DNA of 64,000 nt from Arion vulgaris (lineage: Eukaryota; Mollusca; Gastropoda; Stylommatophora; Arionidae): positions 45,363,363 through 45,427,362 of the forward strand of contig CM036756.1 of the NCBI GenBank assembly GCA_020796225.1. The letters are read 5' to 3'. How positions within the stretch are numbered: the first letter of the stretch is position 1; the number at the start of each line of letters is the position of its first letter. Made by a program: the position numbers and the translations under genes. The notes beneath the pieces were generated by a model. The model was not told the DNA's origin. It saw only the letters and a list, made by a program, of their open reading frames with translations, and did not search any database. Shown here piece by piece: positions 32,179 through 42,275 of this stretch.

Positions 32179-32618
32179 ATAGGGAATGAAGATGCTGACA
32201 GACTGGCTAAAGAAGGAGCAGGAATGTCCCAAGATGACAACCTGGTAAGCTATGAACAAGCAAAAACCATCGCCAAGGGGTACTATAAAGTAAAATGGGA
32301 TACAGAACACCCAAAACACAACAAGAACGACGAATATTACCAACTATCCAGAAGGGACCAGACTCTCATACTTCGCCTTCAAACGGGGCACAACAGAAGG
32401 AGACGCCACCTGTACACTAAATTCAAGATATGCACCAACGACCTGTGCCCGGCGGCTTCATGAGTATGATGACAGAGCATGTCCTATAGAACTGCCCCCA
32501 GTATGCAGAACTGAGAAAAAAGTGGTGGCCCATTTACATCAGCGTACAAGATAAACTGTATGGAGTGGCTGACAATCTGAGGCAGACAGCTGCCTTTATT
32601 AGAGAATCCGAAATCCCA
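32179..32618 (+). pseudogene. LINE-K RNase H C-terminus and tail
   Basis: The frame opens with I-G-N-E-D-A-D-R-L-A-K-E-G, the last conserved block of a LINE RNase H domain. It continues with L-I-L-R-L-Q-T-G-H-N and ends near T-N-D-L-C-P. One frameshift at about 32450 then leads to M-T-E-H-V-L-x-N-C-P-Q-Y-A-E-L-R and I-R-E-S-E-I-P-V before a stop. The Cys/His-containing tail after RNase H is typical of this lineage and is also seen at 41.6 kb. An in-frame TAG and the frameshift show it is inactive. The upstream part is cut off by the swollen SINE-A. Confidence 0.75.
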
Positions 32619-32899
32619 GTCTAGTGAGAACTCAGAAGAGGAAGAAGAAATCCATAGCGGGCGGAAATCAAAGAATCAAGACACAACAATATCGCAGAGT
32701 GCCAGTATTTACAAACCATTATCTAATTGTTTATCACAACCATTTCAAGTGCCAATCGTTGGAAGACTATAGTCAACGTAAGCCAAATAAATTAAATACA
32801 GTATAGTAAACAAAGCAACAATCTTACAAATATTTGCTGATTCCACAATATGGCATTGGATCAAATTACACAGGTAGATTATTGAGAAAATAAAAGCAG
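32619..32899. other. LINE-K 3' flank, nothing recognised
   Basis: The stretch begins with a GAAGAGGAAGAAG run right after the LINE stop, then AT-rich sequence. No element is identified. Confidence 0.4.
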
Positions 32900-32927
32900 T
32901 TGAATTATGAGCATTGGTTATTGGTTA

Positions 32928-33137
32928 CTAAACTGACGTCATTGCACTCCGGGCAAACCCATAGGTGCTCAGTCTCCCCAACAGATATCGAAGAGTATGC
33001 ATACTGATGGTTCCTGTGGCTCGCTGATTAAACACACCTCTCACTCTGCCTCTCAGGCATCGACTTGAACAACGGGTAATTCCAAACTGCTTAAATCGCT
33101 TGATCGATTCAACATCGATTTTAGTGTCCTCATCCAA
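32928..33137 (-). pseudogene. LINE-R C-terminal tail
   Basis: Frame of 69 codons with D-E-D-T-K-I-D-V-E-S-I near its start, R-G-R-V-R-G-V-F-N-Q-R-A-T-G-T-I in the middle and H-T-L-R-Y-L-L-G near its end. It is closely matched at 59.86-60.05 kb on the plus strand and in decayed form at 42.1-42.27 kb. Its function is unknown. It marks the end of the LINE-R ORF and is separated from RNase H by one frameshift. Confidence 0.75.
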
Positions 33138-33916
33138 CAGAGAGTCTCGAAGAGACCGAAGAATATCCCCTTATCCATCTTCAACTCCCCAACAATCGAT
33201 GCTGTTGATGCAAGCCTGTCCGCTCTCTCATTACCGTAAACACCCGCATGCCCAGGACAGTATATCCACGTAAGCCGCTGGAGGTTAGAAACTTCTATAG
33301 ACGACATCCACTCATACCGAAACCTGCCCTTCTGGATCTTGTGAAGCATCGACTGAGAGTCAGATACAACAACTGCCCCAGTAAATGAAGTCCCAGAAAT
33401 CCAATGGAGGGCAGCAGTAACGGCCTCAACCTCCATCCTCATACTAGAAGTAGTTGTCCTGTATGCCCCACTTCGCTCTGCAACAACCCTACCATGCGCA
33501 TTAGCCAAGAAACCCCAGCCGGATTGAACCGACCCATCGGTATATACAACAACATCATCATCCCTTGCATTATCTTCTATCAGCTGCTTAACTGCGAGAT
33601 CAGCCTTCATGTTGCCCCAATCTCTACATTCTCTTCCAAGAGTAATGATAACGTTGAGATAGTTCATCATGCTTCCATCTGTTGGGATCCATTCTTCCCC
33701 TTTTGGTAGGGTCGCAACCGTAGTCACATGGCCAATCGTTCTCTCAGCCTGGGCCATCCACGACATGCCACGCTTGATTCTCGTGCCCTTAACATCATTA
33801 GTGTTCTTGTGAAGTGGATGTCTCTTATCCGAAGTAACCTGCATATATGCCTTGGTTTGGGAGATTGCATGACGGGAGCGTAGTGACAGAAGGCCAAGCA
33901 TATATCTCATCTTCAC
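33053..33916 (-). pseudogene. LINE-R RNase H domain
   Basis: Frame of 287 codons starting at a GTG that overlaps the RT stop. After a linker of about 120 residues comes the RNase H fold. It has Y-T-D-G-S (first catalytic Asp), S-M-R-M-E-V-E-A-V (Glu), V-V-S-D-S-Q-S (second Asp) and W-I-Y-C-P-G-H-A-G-V-Y-G-N-E-R-A-D-R-L-A (His and last Asp). All four acidic positions and the histidine are present. In such LINEs RNase H removes the RNA template strand. The frame runs past the domain and loses the proper C-terminus at a frameshift near 33130; the true tail continues in the frame at 32928-33137. Confidence 0.9.
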
Positions 33917-34649
33917 AATGGGGTATCTCTAGTGCAGCCCAGAACTATACGCATACCTTCATTCTGAACCCGTTCAAGTCGTTCACATTGTGATCTTGAT
34001 ATCGTAAGAATTCCGAGTCCGTAATCTACCACTGACATTACCAGTCGATCGAACAAAAGGGCAAGTAGTCTCTGCTCAAGGTGTGCGGCCACCATAACTT
34101 TTAGAGCCGCAAGACCACGCTTGCACCGTTGTATCGTCTGTTCAATATGGTGTTTGAAAGATAGACTACGATCAAAGGTTATTCCAAGATAGCGAAGCCT
34201 GTCTCTGCGCTCGATGGTATGTTCATCAAAGATTACACAGGGTAGGTCAGCCTTGACGATGTAATTATTCAACGAGCACCACAACATACACGCTTTTTCA
34301 GGATTGACCTGAGAGCGAGACTCTCTACACCAACCCGAGATGGTATGCAATGTTTTCTGAATGTCGTCAACCATCTCTCGTCTATCTGACCCAGTCCTAT
34401 ATATTAAGATATCATCTGCAAATGTCAATGTCCGACCCAATCCGGTTGGCTGAATTTTAGCTACATTTGCTGTGTAAATATTAAACAAAACGGGTGATAG
34501 AGGAGAACCCTGGGTAATCCCGGGCATATACGAGCAGGATCCGATGTCCATGTTCCTAAACGGAGTGCAACGGTTCTCTCCATTAAAGAAGCAGCTATCC
34601 AGTTTACCAGCCAAGGATTAACTTTATATTTAATCAAAGAGCGCACCAT
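33913..34649 (-). pseudogene. LINE-R reverse transcriptase domain, partial
   Basis: This is the RT of a non-LTR retrotransposon, which copies element RNA at a nicked target. The N-terminal part is absent. From 34649 it reads V-N-P-W-L-V-N-W-I. After a frameshift near 34540 it continues in an open stretch of over 200 codons with G-S-P-L-S-P-V-L-F-N-I-Y, then the catalytic F-A-D-D box (in L-T-F-A-D-D-I-L-I-Y), V-N-P-E-K and L-R-Y-L-G-I-T-F-D-R-S-L-S-F. The thumb region with L-V-M-S-V-V-D-Y-G-L-G and R-V-Q-N-E-G-M-R-I-V-L-G-C-T follows. The first catalytic aspartate, in motif A, is lost with the 5' end. The stop at the end overlaps the RNase H frame by four bases; in relatives these are one protein, so this is a frameshift. 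Confidence 0.9.
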
Positions 34650-34676
34650 TATTGAATAATTCTATTATTCAATAAT
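34648..34676. repeat. Perfect inverted repeat, 13-bp arms with 3-bp spacer
   Basis: ATTATTGAATAAT and ATTATTCAATAAT flank TCT. It lies exactly at the 5' junction of the truncated LINE-R and overlaps the right target duplication. Confidence 0.85.
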
Positions 34677-34734
34677 GAGCATACATTTCAATAACTGCTA
34701 ACATATGTTTTAAAGTTAGATACATACACATTAA

Positions 34735-35275
34735 AATTAGCTTATTATCAATATAAGAAAGAGGCAGTCATCATTTTTCGGACATACGATGAGGAAGGGA
34801 GGTTTAGAACACATTGTGACAACCGGTAAAATCGAGGGTAGACGAGACAGAGAAAGACAAAGAGAGACAATTTTTGAATAGCCTGACTTTACCCGTGTGG
34901 TGCTGAGGGCCCGCAAGGGAAGCAAAGAATAGTACCACTGCAACCTACAATACATGTCGTAAGAGGCGACTGATGTAGGCTCTAAGGATGCTACCCTAGT
35001 AAATAAAAAGCAGCACATAAATCGAACGTTCTGGCCTACTTGTAGGCGCATAACTGGCACAACGTACAATCGTTCTTAGACTCAGATCACATACAAATCC
35101 CACAGAGTGGTTGACAAGTGATCGATATGAAGTGTTGGAAGAAGAAGAAAGAAGAATGATAGCCTGACTTCATGGCACGGAAAACCGTCAACATCTGAGA
35201 TGATAGCAAGCACCGGGTGGAGATCCATGATCGCCTACGCTAGCCGGCACGGCATCTGATCATCATGATGACTAT
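34735..35275 (+). pseudogene. LINE-W C-terminal region, split by SINE-C
   Basis: The left part (34735-34889) carries the DNA for an R-K-R-Q-S type segment, G-G-L-E and K-I-E-G-R-R, with frame slips. The right part (35159-35275) resumes with the codons for S-L-T-S-W-H-G, S-T-S-E-M-I-A-S-T and W-R-S-M-I, and ends GATCATCATGATGA. The intact order is seen on the minus strand at 50.49-50.78 kb. The gap between them is a SINE-C with a target duplication. Confidence 0.7.
34890..35158 (+). mobile_element. SINE-C with target-site duplication
   Basis: The element is 269 bp from ACCCGTGTGGTGCTGAGGG to a GAAGAAGAAAGAAGAATG tail, with TGTCGTAAGAGGCGACTGAT and GTAGGCGCATAACTGGCAC inside. ATAGCCTGACTT stands on both sides (34878-34889 and 35159-35170), a perfect 12-bp target duplication. 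I see no clear polymerase III boxes, so it could also be a truncated LINE end. Confidence 0.85.
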
Positions 35276-35299
35276 CTCATGCACCAGCTTGTCGTACTC

Positions 35300-35434
35300 A
35301 ATGTGCTCCCTCCGGATTTGTTGTTAGTTATCAGTTATATGAGAACTATCATCATAGCACTTCAGACGGCGTCCATAGCTGCTTCGATCTCCGCCTTCTC
35401 AATGTGGTCAATGTTTATATACTCTCTCATGGAA
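35300..35434 (-). pseudogene. 3' end of an RNase H LINE, short fragment
   Basis: On the minus strand A-E-I-E-A-A-M-D-A-V is followed by a stop, then TATGATGATAGTTCTCATAT. The last DNA segment is shared with the 3' end of the LINE at 57.96-58.33 kb. Confidence 0.45.
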
Positions 35435-35562
35435 GGAAAATTAACAAGAAATATAATTGTAAAATGTCGCTTCTAGTGGTGGACACATGCCCACTAAAAG
35501 GAAAATTAATAAGAAATATAATTGTAAAAAGTCGTTTCTAGTGGTGGACACAGGCCCTCTCT
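35435..35562. repeat. 65-bp tandem duplication
   Basis: There are two units beginning GGAAAATTAA and containing TTCTAGTGGTGGACACA. Confidence 0.9.
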
Positions 35563-36085
35563 AAAATGAAAATGAACAAGAAAACTGACTACAAAGACGA
35601 AATGCTTCATGTAGGTCTCATACCAGCCAAAAGAAGAAAACGGAACAACGAATTATAAAGTGAAAAACAAAATGATAAAGAAATATATTGTAAAAAATGT
35701 TGCAGTTAATAAACACAAACAGTTGAAGCAAACAAGAGAAAAATAATGTGACTAACTATATAATGAAGAAAACAATTAAAAAAATTGCAGCTAAATAAGA
35801 AGTGAAGCGAAACGAACCAGAACATCACATTTAAAAGACAAAATCTAGACATAAAGATGAAATGGTGCAAATAATTGAAAGCACAGGTGCTGTACATGTG
35901 CATGAATGTTGCTGTTGGAAGCTGTGTGAGGGAAAACAATATATACACCATAAGAAAAATTTGAAAGATAAAAAAATAAGACAAAAGTGAAGGAAATATT
36001 GTTTACATAATGTTGTATATAGGAGATACCTGGTTAAGAGCCTTTATTTCCAGTGCTTTCCTGGTATACAATTCAAGCTGGGTCT
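35563..36085. other. AT-rich, no recognised feature
   Basis: A-rich sequence with scattered ATTGTAAAAA motifs related to the preceding duplication. The minus-strand frame here is Phe-rich and not supported as a gene. Confidence 0.4.
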
Positions 36086-36740
36086 ACCTTGATTGATTGA
36101 TTTGATTGATAATTCCATCATCATTCCACTTCGGTAACAATGTGTGCTCTGATCTCTTTCTTACACAGGAAGATATCAGCTGCAGTGAACGAACTCTGTA
36201 GCACCGGCGAGGTTTCCGGGTAAAGATGTATAAGAATTTTATTTGCAATCTTTTTCTAATGAATTTTGACCGAGCGGCGGCTTTCCTGTCTCATGATCAT
36301 CAGGTGCCGTCTCCACATCGAAGGTTGGCTGCAATGAATCTCCAACATCCTCTGTCTTTCGCCTTGGTGTTGCACTCTGCCAGACTGTAACCTGTCCATT
36401 TCTTAAAGTTTCCTCCCACTTATCTCTCGGTCTTCCTCTTGCTCTTCCTCCCTCAACTTTCCCTCTAGTAAATGTTTTATCATGGTGTCATGTCTTTTAT
36501 GTGCCCAAAATACTTTATTTGTCTGCTCTTCTCGATTTTGAACTGCCAAGGGTTTTTTACATGCTCAAATTGAACACCGGATCCACGTTTTATCGTCCGT
36601 CTCCGATAAGATTAGGAACTCGATCAGGGATCTCTGAAGAAATTTCCGGATTGCTCCACGAGGGAGCGAATCTATTACATTTGACACGAGAGGCGAGCAC
36701 CGAACCTCTCTGAGAGCCGTTAAGATAGGAACAAATTCAA
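36086..36740 (-). mobile_element. SINE-B, full-length copy interrupted by a LINE fragment
   Basis: On the minus strand the head GGCTCTCAGAGAGGTTCGGT and AGATTCGCTCCCTCGTGGAG (B-box region) is followed by body to CAAAATCGAGAAGAGCAG at about 36528. The body resumes at about 36290 with the AAAGCCGCCGCTCGG segment, through GATCAGAGCACACATTG, to a TCAATCAAATCAATC tail. The inserted piece is a LINE-W tail. Confidence 0.8.
36291..36527 (-). pseudogene. LINE-W C-terminal fragment nested in SINE-B
   Basis: On the minus strand a frame reads R-Q-I-K-Y-F-G-H-I-K-R-H-D, L-L-E-G-K-V-E-G-G-R and A-R-G-R-P-R-D-K-W. After a slip it continues with Y-S-L-A-E-C-N-T-K-A-K-D-R-G-C-W and N-L-R-C-G-D-G-T. It is well preserved and ends GATGATCATGAGACAG. 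The element inserted into the SINE-B body in the same orientation, so it is younger than that SINE copy. Confidence 0.8.
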
Positions 36741-36830
36741 CTCCTACTGTAAAATGTATCCTTAGACCATCCGTCTAAGAAACAAGAGCTCTAACGACTA
36801 CGCTATCGCGGCTCTTCTACAATTTGAAAG
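36741..36830 (-). other. tRNA-like sequence upstream of SINE-B
   Basis: The minus strand reads AGAGCCGCGATAGCGTAGTC, then GTTAGAGCTCTTGTTTC. This resembles the 5' half of a tRNA (A box TAGCGTAGTCGTTAGAG) with no matching B box. It may be a second, truncated tRNA-derived head and is not called as a tRNA gene. Confidence 0.35.
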
Positions 36831-36934
36831 ATGACAACGTTAATACAAATAATTCGTATGTGAAAGCTCGATTCATTGCAACTCTGTGTAATTTAATCAT
36901 CTTCTTTATGACCAAACAAATGTGAAACGAGATC

Positions 36935-39900
36935 TCTAGATTTCAGGAAAATAGATTCTACATCTCACGTAAATAGATTTCTACATATGAGAGAAAGATT
37001 TTACATGTGACGAGAATATATTTCTACATGTGATGAGAAGTGATTTATGCATGTGACGAGAACAGATTTCTACATGTGACGAGAATATATTTCTACATGT
37101 GATGAGAAGTGATTTCTACATGTGACGAGAATATATTTCTACATGTGATGAGAATATTTATGCATGTGATGAGAATATATCTCTATATATGATGAGAATA
37201 TATTCCTACATATGACGAGAATATATTCCTACATATGATGATAATATATTTCTATATATGATGAGAATGTATTTCTATATATGATGAGAATATATTTCTA
37301 TATATGATGAGAATGTATTTCTATATATGATGAGAATGTATTCTTCATATGATGAGAATATATTTCTATATATGATGAGAATATATTTCTACATATGACG
37401 AGAATATATTTCTACATATGATGAGAATATATTTCTATATATGATGAGAATATATTTCTACATATGATGAGAATATATTTCTACATATGACGAGAATATA
37501 TTCTATATATGACGAGAATATATTTCTACATTGATGAGATATTCTAGACTGACAGAAAAATTTCTATACTATGACGAGAATATATTTCTACATATGACGA
37601 GAATATATTTCTACATATGATGAGAATATATTTCTACATATGATGAGAATATATTTCTACATATGACGAGAATATATTTCTATATATGACGAGAATATAT
37701 TTCTACATATGATGAGAATATATTTCTACATATGACGAGAATATATTTCTACATATGACGAGAATATATTTCTATATATGACGAGAATATATTCCTACAT
37801 ATGACGAGAATATATTTCTATATATGACGAGAATATATTCCTACATATGACGAGAATGTATTTCTATATATGACGAGAATGTATTTCTATATATGACGAG
37901 AATATATTTCTATATATGATGAGAATGTATTTCTACATATGATGAGAATGTATTTCTACATATGACGAGAATATATTTCTATATATGATGAGAATGTATT
38001 TCTACATATGATGAGAATGTATTTCTACATATGACGAGAATATATTTCTACATATGATGAGAATATATTTCTATATATGATGAGAATGTATTTCTACATA
38101 TGATGAGAATGTATTTCTACATATGACGAGAATATATTTCTACATATGACGAGAATATATTTCTATATATGACGAGAATATATTCCTACATATGACGAGA
38201 ATATATTTCTACATATGACGAGAATATATTTCTACATATGATGAGAATGTATTTCTATATATGATGAGAATATATTCCTATATATGATGAGAATGTATTT
38301 CTACATATGATGAGAATATATTCTAATATGATGAGAATGTATTTCTATATATGACGAGAATATATTTCTACATATGATGAGAATATATTCCTACATATGA
38401 CGAGAATGTATTTCTATATATGATGAGAATGTATTTCTATATATGATGAGAATGTATTTCATATATGATGAGAATGTATTTCTATATATGAGAAATGTAT
38501 TTCTACATATGATGAGAATATATTTCTACATATGACGAGAATGTATTTCTACATATGATGGAGAATTATTTCTATATTTGACGAGAATGTATTTCTACAT
38601 ATGATGAGAATGTATTTCTATATATGATGAGAATGTATTTCTATATATGACGAGAATATATTCCTACATATGACGAGAATATATTTCTACATATGATGAG
38701 AATATATTTCTACATATGACGAGAATATATTTCTACATATGATGAGAATATATTTCTACATATGACGAGAATATATTCCTATATATGACGAGAATGTATT
38801 TCTACATATGATGAGATTCTAGATGAAGAATAGATTTCTACATATGACGAGAATATATTTCTACATATGACGAGAATATATTTCTACATATGACGAGAAT
38901 ATATTTCTACATATGACGAGAATATATTTCTACATATGACGAGAATATATTTCTATATATGACGAGAATATATTCCTACATATGACGAGAATTATTTTAC
39001 TATGAGAGAATATATTTCTACATATGACGAGAATATATTTCTATATATGACGAGAATATATTCCTACATATGACGAGAATATATTTCTATATATGACGAG
39101 AATATATTCCTACATATGACGAGAATGTATTTCTATATATGACGAGAATGTATTTCTATATATGACGAGAATGTATTTCTATATATGATGAGAATGTATT
39201 TCTACATGATGAGAATGTATTTCTATATGAAGAATATATTTCTATATATGATGAGAATGTATTTCTACATATGATGAGAATGTATTCCTACATATGACGA
39301 GAATGTATTTCTACATATGACGAGAATATATTTCTACATATGACGAGAATGTATTTCTACATATGATGAGAATGTATTTCTATATTTGACGAGAATGTAT
39401 TTCTACATATGATGAGAATGTATTTCTATATATGATGAGAATGTATTTCTATATATGACGAGAATATATTCCTACATATGACGAGAATATATTCCTACAT
39501 ATGATGAGAATATATTCCTACATATGACGAGAATATATTTCTACATATGATGAGAATATATTCCTACATATGACGAGAATTATTTCCTATATATGATGAG
39601 AATATATTCCTACATATGACGAGAATATATCTCTATATATGACGAGAATGTATTTCTACATATGATGAGAATATATTCCTACATATGACGAGAATATATT
39701 CCTACATATGACGAGAATATATTCCTACTATATGACGAGAATGTATTTCATACATATGATGAGAATGTATTTCTATATATGACGAGAATTATTCTACATA
39801 TGACGAGAATATATTCACTTTACATATGACGAGAATATATTCCTACATATGATGAGAATATATTCCTACATATGACGAGAATATATTCCTATATATGATG

Positions 39901-40360
39901 AGAATATATTCCTCATTATGAGAGAATATATTCTCTAATATGATGAGAATTATTCTCTACATTATATAGAGAATATATTCTACATATGACGAGAATGTAT
40001 TTCTAATATGAATGAAATATATTTCCTACATATGACGAGAAGATATATAGAATATATTCTACATATGACGAGTAAATATGATTCTACATATGACGAGAAT
40101 ATATCTCTGAATATGACGAGAATGTATTTCTACATATGATGAGAATATATTCCTACATATGACGAGAATGTATTTCTATATATGATGAGAATATACTTTA
40201 ATATGACGAGAATATATTCTATATATGATGAGAATATATTCTACATATGATGAGATCTCTAGACCTGACAAGAATAGATTTCTACATGTAACGAGATCTC
40301 TAGACCTGACAAGAATAGATTTCTACATGTGACGAGAATAGATATCTTCCTGTGAAGAAA
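36935..40360. repeat. 23-bp satellite, about 147 copies
   Basis: The unit is GACGAGAATATATTTCTACA plus TAT, with C/T variants at the GACGAG/GATGAG and ACATAT/ATATAT positions. Units at both edges are more diverged (ACATGTGACGAG, AGATCTCTAGACCTGAC) than the centre. Both edges contain GAGATCTCTAGA. Units between 39700 and 40250 carry many small indels. Confidence 0.97.
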
Positions 40361-40374
40361 ATAAAACGCTAAAT

Positions 40375-40653
40375 GTGATGAGATCTCTAGATCTGACGAG
40401 AAGCAAACATTACATCATAGATGAAGAGTTCACTATATCTGAAGAGGATAGTTTGACCAAAGTATACGAGTACTTTGAACTAGAAGTAATTATACACCAT
40501 GGTTATAAATCTAAGCAAGTGTTGACATGTCTATATCGTTGTAGTGTTGGATTCTCTGCACATACTTACAGTAATCGTAGCAGGATAAATTATACGATTC
40601 AGTTCCTCAAGATTTTATCATACCCATATATATACTTTATCATTAGTGTATAA
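40375..40653 (+). CDS. Unrecognised 92-codon open frame, weak
   Basis: The frame starts at the last degenerate satellite unit and ends TAA. It reads as mixed, non-repetitive protein with several acidic residues near positions 18-32. I recognise no domain and see no promoter, splice site or homologue nearby. Chance opening in AT-rich DNA is likely. Confidence 0.12.
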   Translation: MMRSLDLTRSKHYIIDEEFTISEEDSLTKVYEYFELEVIIHHGYKSKQVLTCLYRCSVGFSAHTYSNRSRINYTIQFLKILSYPYIYFIISV

Positions 40654-40944
40654 TTAAATTGATGATGTTTATAGAGAAGATCGATGAATCAGAAGACGGT
40701 GTACAATTTAAATGTGTAGATTACTGAAATATGTTAAGATTAGTTTAAAAAAAAATAAAAGCAGATACATTTCGAATCTTCTACCAGTGGTAATCTTTAA
40801 TTGATAGTCTCTGAACATGGTACAAGACGGAAGTAATTACAAACTAAGAAATGACTTTCTCATCATCATCATGTACAGTCATCGCATCGAAAGTTAGCTG
40901 TAGTGAAGAAAGCAACTACAATGGAACATCTCATTACATGTTTC

Positions 40945-41757
40945 CAGAAGACAGCTGGATAAGAATTTACACAGATGTATCGGCAATGGAGGCAACCATG
41001 AATGGTGGAGCAGGAGTGTACATTAGGCACCCATATGCTACTACTGTGTCTCTACGCCCTACTGGAAGAATATGTTCCAACTACAAAGCAGAACTCTTAG
41101 CACTTCTGATGGCAGCACATCACTTGAATAAGCTGCAAGCCCATGAACCTGCAGGCAAGGTGGTATTTATTACAGACTCACTGTCATCTATACAAGCGTG
41201 GAGGCTAAATTCGCTGACAGCAGCACAGTACCAAACTTAAAAAGAGAACTTGCTCAGCTTTCAGAAAAGCAGAAATTCACTTGCAGTGGATTCCATCTCA
41301 CTGTAGTTTTGCAGGCAATGAGAGTGCTGATGTCTTAGCTAAGGAGGGCAGTGCCAAAGAGAAATTTACCAACCCCTGTCTTTTCAAGAGGTCAAAACCT
41401 TCATACAGAGAAAATCTGTAGTAGACTTGAAGACAAACACTGGATATGATTATGGAAAAGACCTCCTCAAAGACCTAAACAGAACAGACCAGGTCATTAT
41501 ATTTCGACTACGCACCGGACACTGCAGACTCAACAAACACTTATATAGACTAGGAATAAGTCAAACAGCTGTCTGCCAGTGTCAGCAGGCGGAATAAACA
41601 GACACCAGAGCATATCCTGCAAGACTGTCCTCTCATGGGTGAGCTGAGAAGCAACATGTGGTCACACCCAGTCGACCTGAAAACTAAGCTATGGGGAAAC
41701 CTGACAGACCTGAAGATGACCGCCCAGTTTGTGGTCCACAGTAAATTAAGCGCATGA
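40945..41757 (+). pseudogene. LINE-K RNase H and C-terminal tail
   Basis: The first open stretch (to 41240) reads I-R-I-Y-T-D-V-S, N-G-G-A-G-V-Y-I, N-Y-K-A-E-L-L-A-L and V-F-I-T-D-S-L-S-S-I-Q-A-W. These are the first Asp, the Glu and the second Asp of RNase H. After a frameshift, 41275-41360 gives L-Q-W-I-P-S-H-C, G-N-E-S-A-D-V-L-A-K-E-G-S, the histidine and last Asp block. After more slips the tail has Q-T-P-E-H-I-L-Q-D-C-P-L, L-K-T-K-L-W-G and V-H-S-K-L-S-A before TGA at 41755-41757. In relatives this follows an RT domain, which is missing. The 3' end is GATCGCCGAAGAAGAAGA, like the tail of SINE-C. Confidence 0.85.
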
Positions 41758-41955
41758 CCAGAGATCGCCGAAGAAGAAGATTACTTGCTTTTCTATAACT
41801 TTTTAATTTGTCTGTTTTTCAGTCCATTAAATACGATCTATTATTCGTTATTCAAACTAGGCTGCTGCATTTAGTAGTTAAGAAAACATTACAAGACTCG
41901 CAACACAAAGTGTCATCTTCTTATACACTATATACATGTGTCTATATATCAATAG

Positions 41956-41956
41956 C

Positions 41957-41990
<34 letters not shown>

Positions 41991-42022
41991 GATAATGAGA
42001 GAGAGAGTGAAAGTGAAAGTTG
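41956..42022. repeat. GA-rich microsatellite
   Basis: A (GA)n run passes into AAAGAGAGTGAAAG variants. Confidence 0.9.
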
Positions 42023-42089
42023 TGACAAATAACATCCGATGCAGAAGTCATTGTCATTATCGTCTGCTATGGTCAACAGTTAGTATTAT

Positions 42090-42275
42090 GATTAGTACTA
42101 AACTGACGTCATTGCATTCCGGGACAGACCCTTAGGAGATCAGTCTCCTTCTACAGATATCGAAGAGTATGCATACTGATGATTCCTGGGGCTTGCTGAT
42201 TAAACACACTCCTCACTCTGCCCCTCAGGCATCCAGTTCTTCATGTACAAAAGGTAACTCCAAACTACTTAAATT
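42090..42275 (-). pseudogene. LINE-R 3' end
   Basis: The plus strand carries ACTGACGTCATTGCATTCCG, ATATCGAAGAGTATGCATAC and GCTGATTAAACACAC, matching 32.93-33.06 kb in the same orientation. Only the C-terminal tail and 3' UTR are kept. Confidence 0.85.

Larger units (their letters stand above)
32915..34667 (-). mobile_element. LINE-R non-LTR retrotransposon, 5'-truncated, with target duplication
   Basis: Running on the minus strand it contains RT, RNase H and a C-terminal tail, and ends with GACGTCAGTTTAGTAACCAA and a CCAATAACCA repeat. TTGAATTATGAGCAT (32900-32914) and TTCAATAATGAGCAT (34668-34682) bracket it and match at 13 of 15 bases, consistent with a target-site duplication. Three frameshifts (about 34540, 33914 and 33130), but few stop codons, interrupt one long frame. 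It is therefore either fairly young or affected by sequence errors. Other 3' ends of the family lie at 42.1, 59.3-60.1 and 61.1 kb. Confidence 0.85.
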
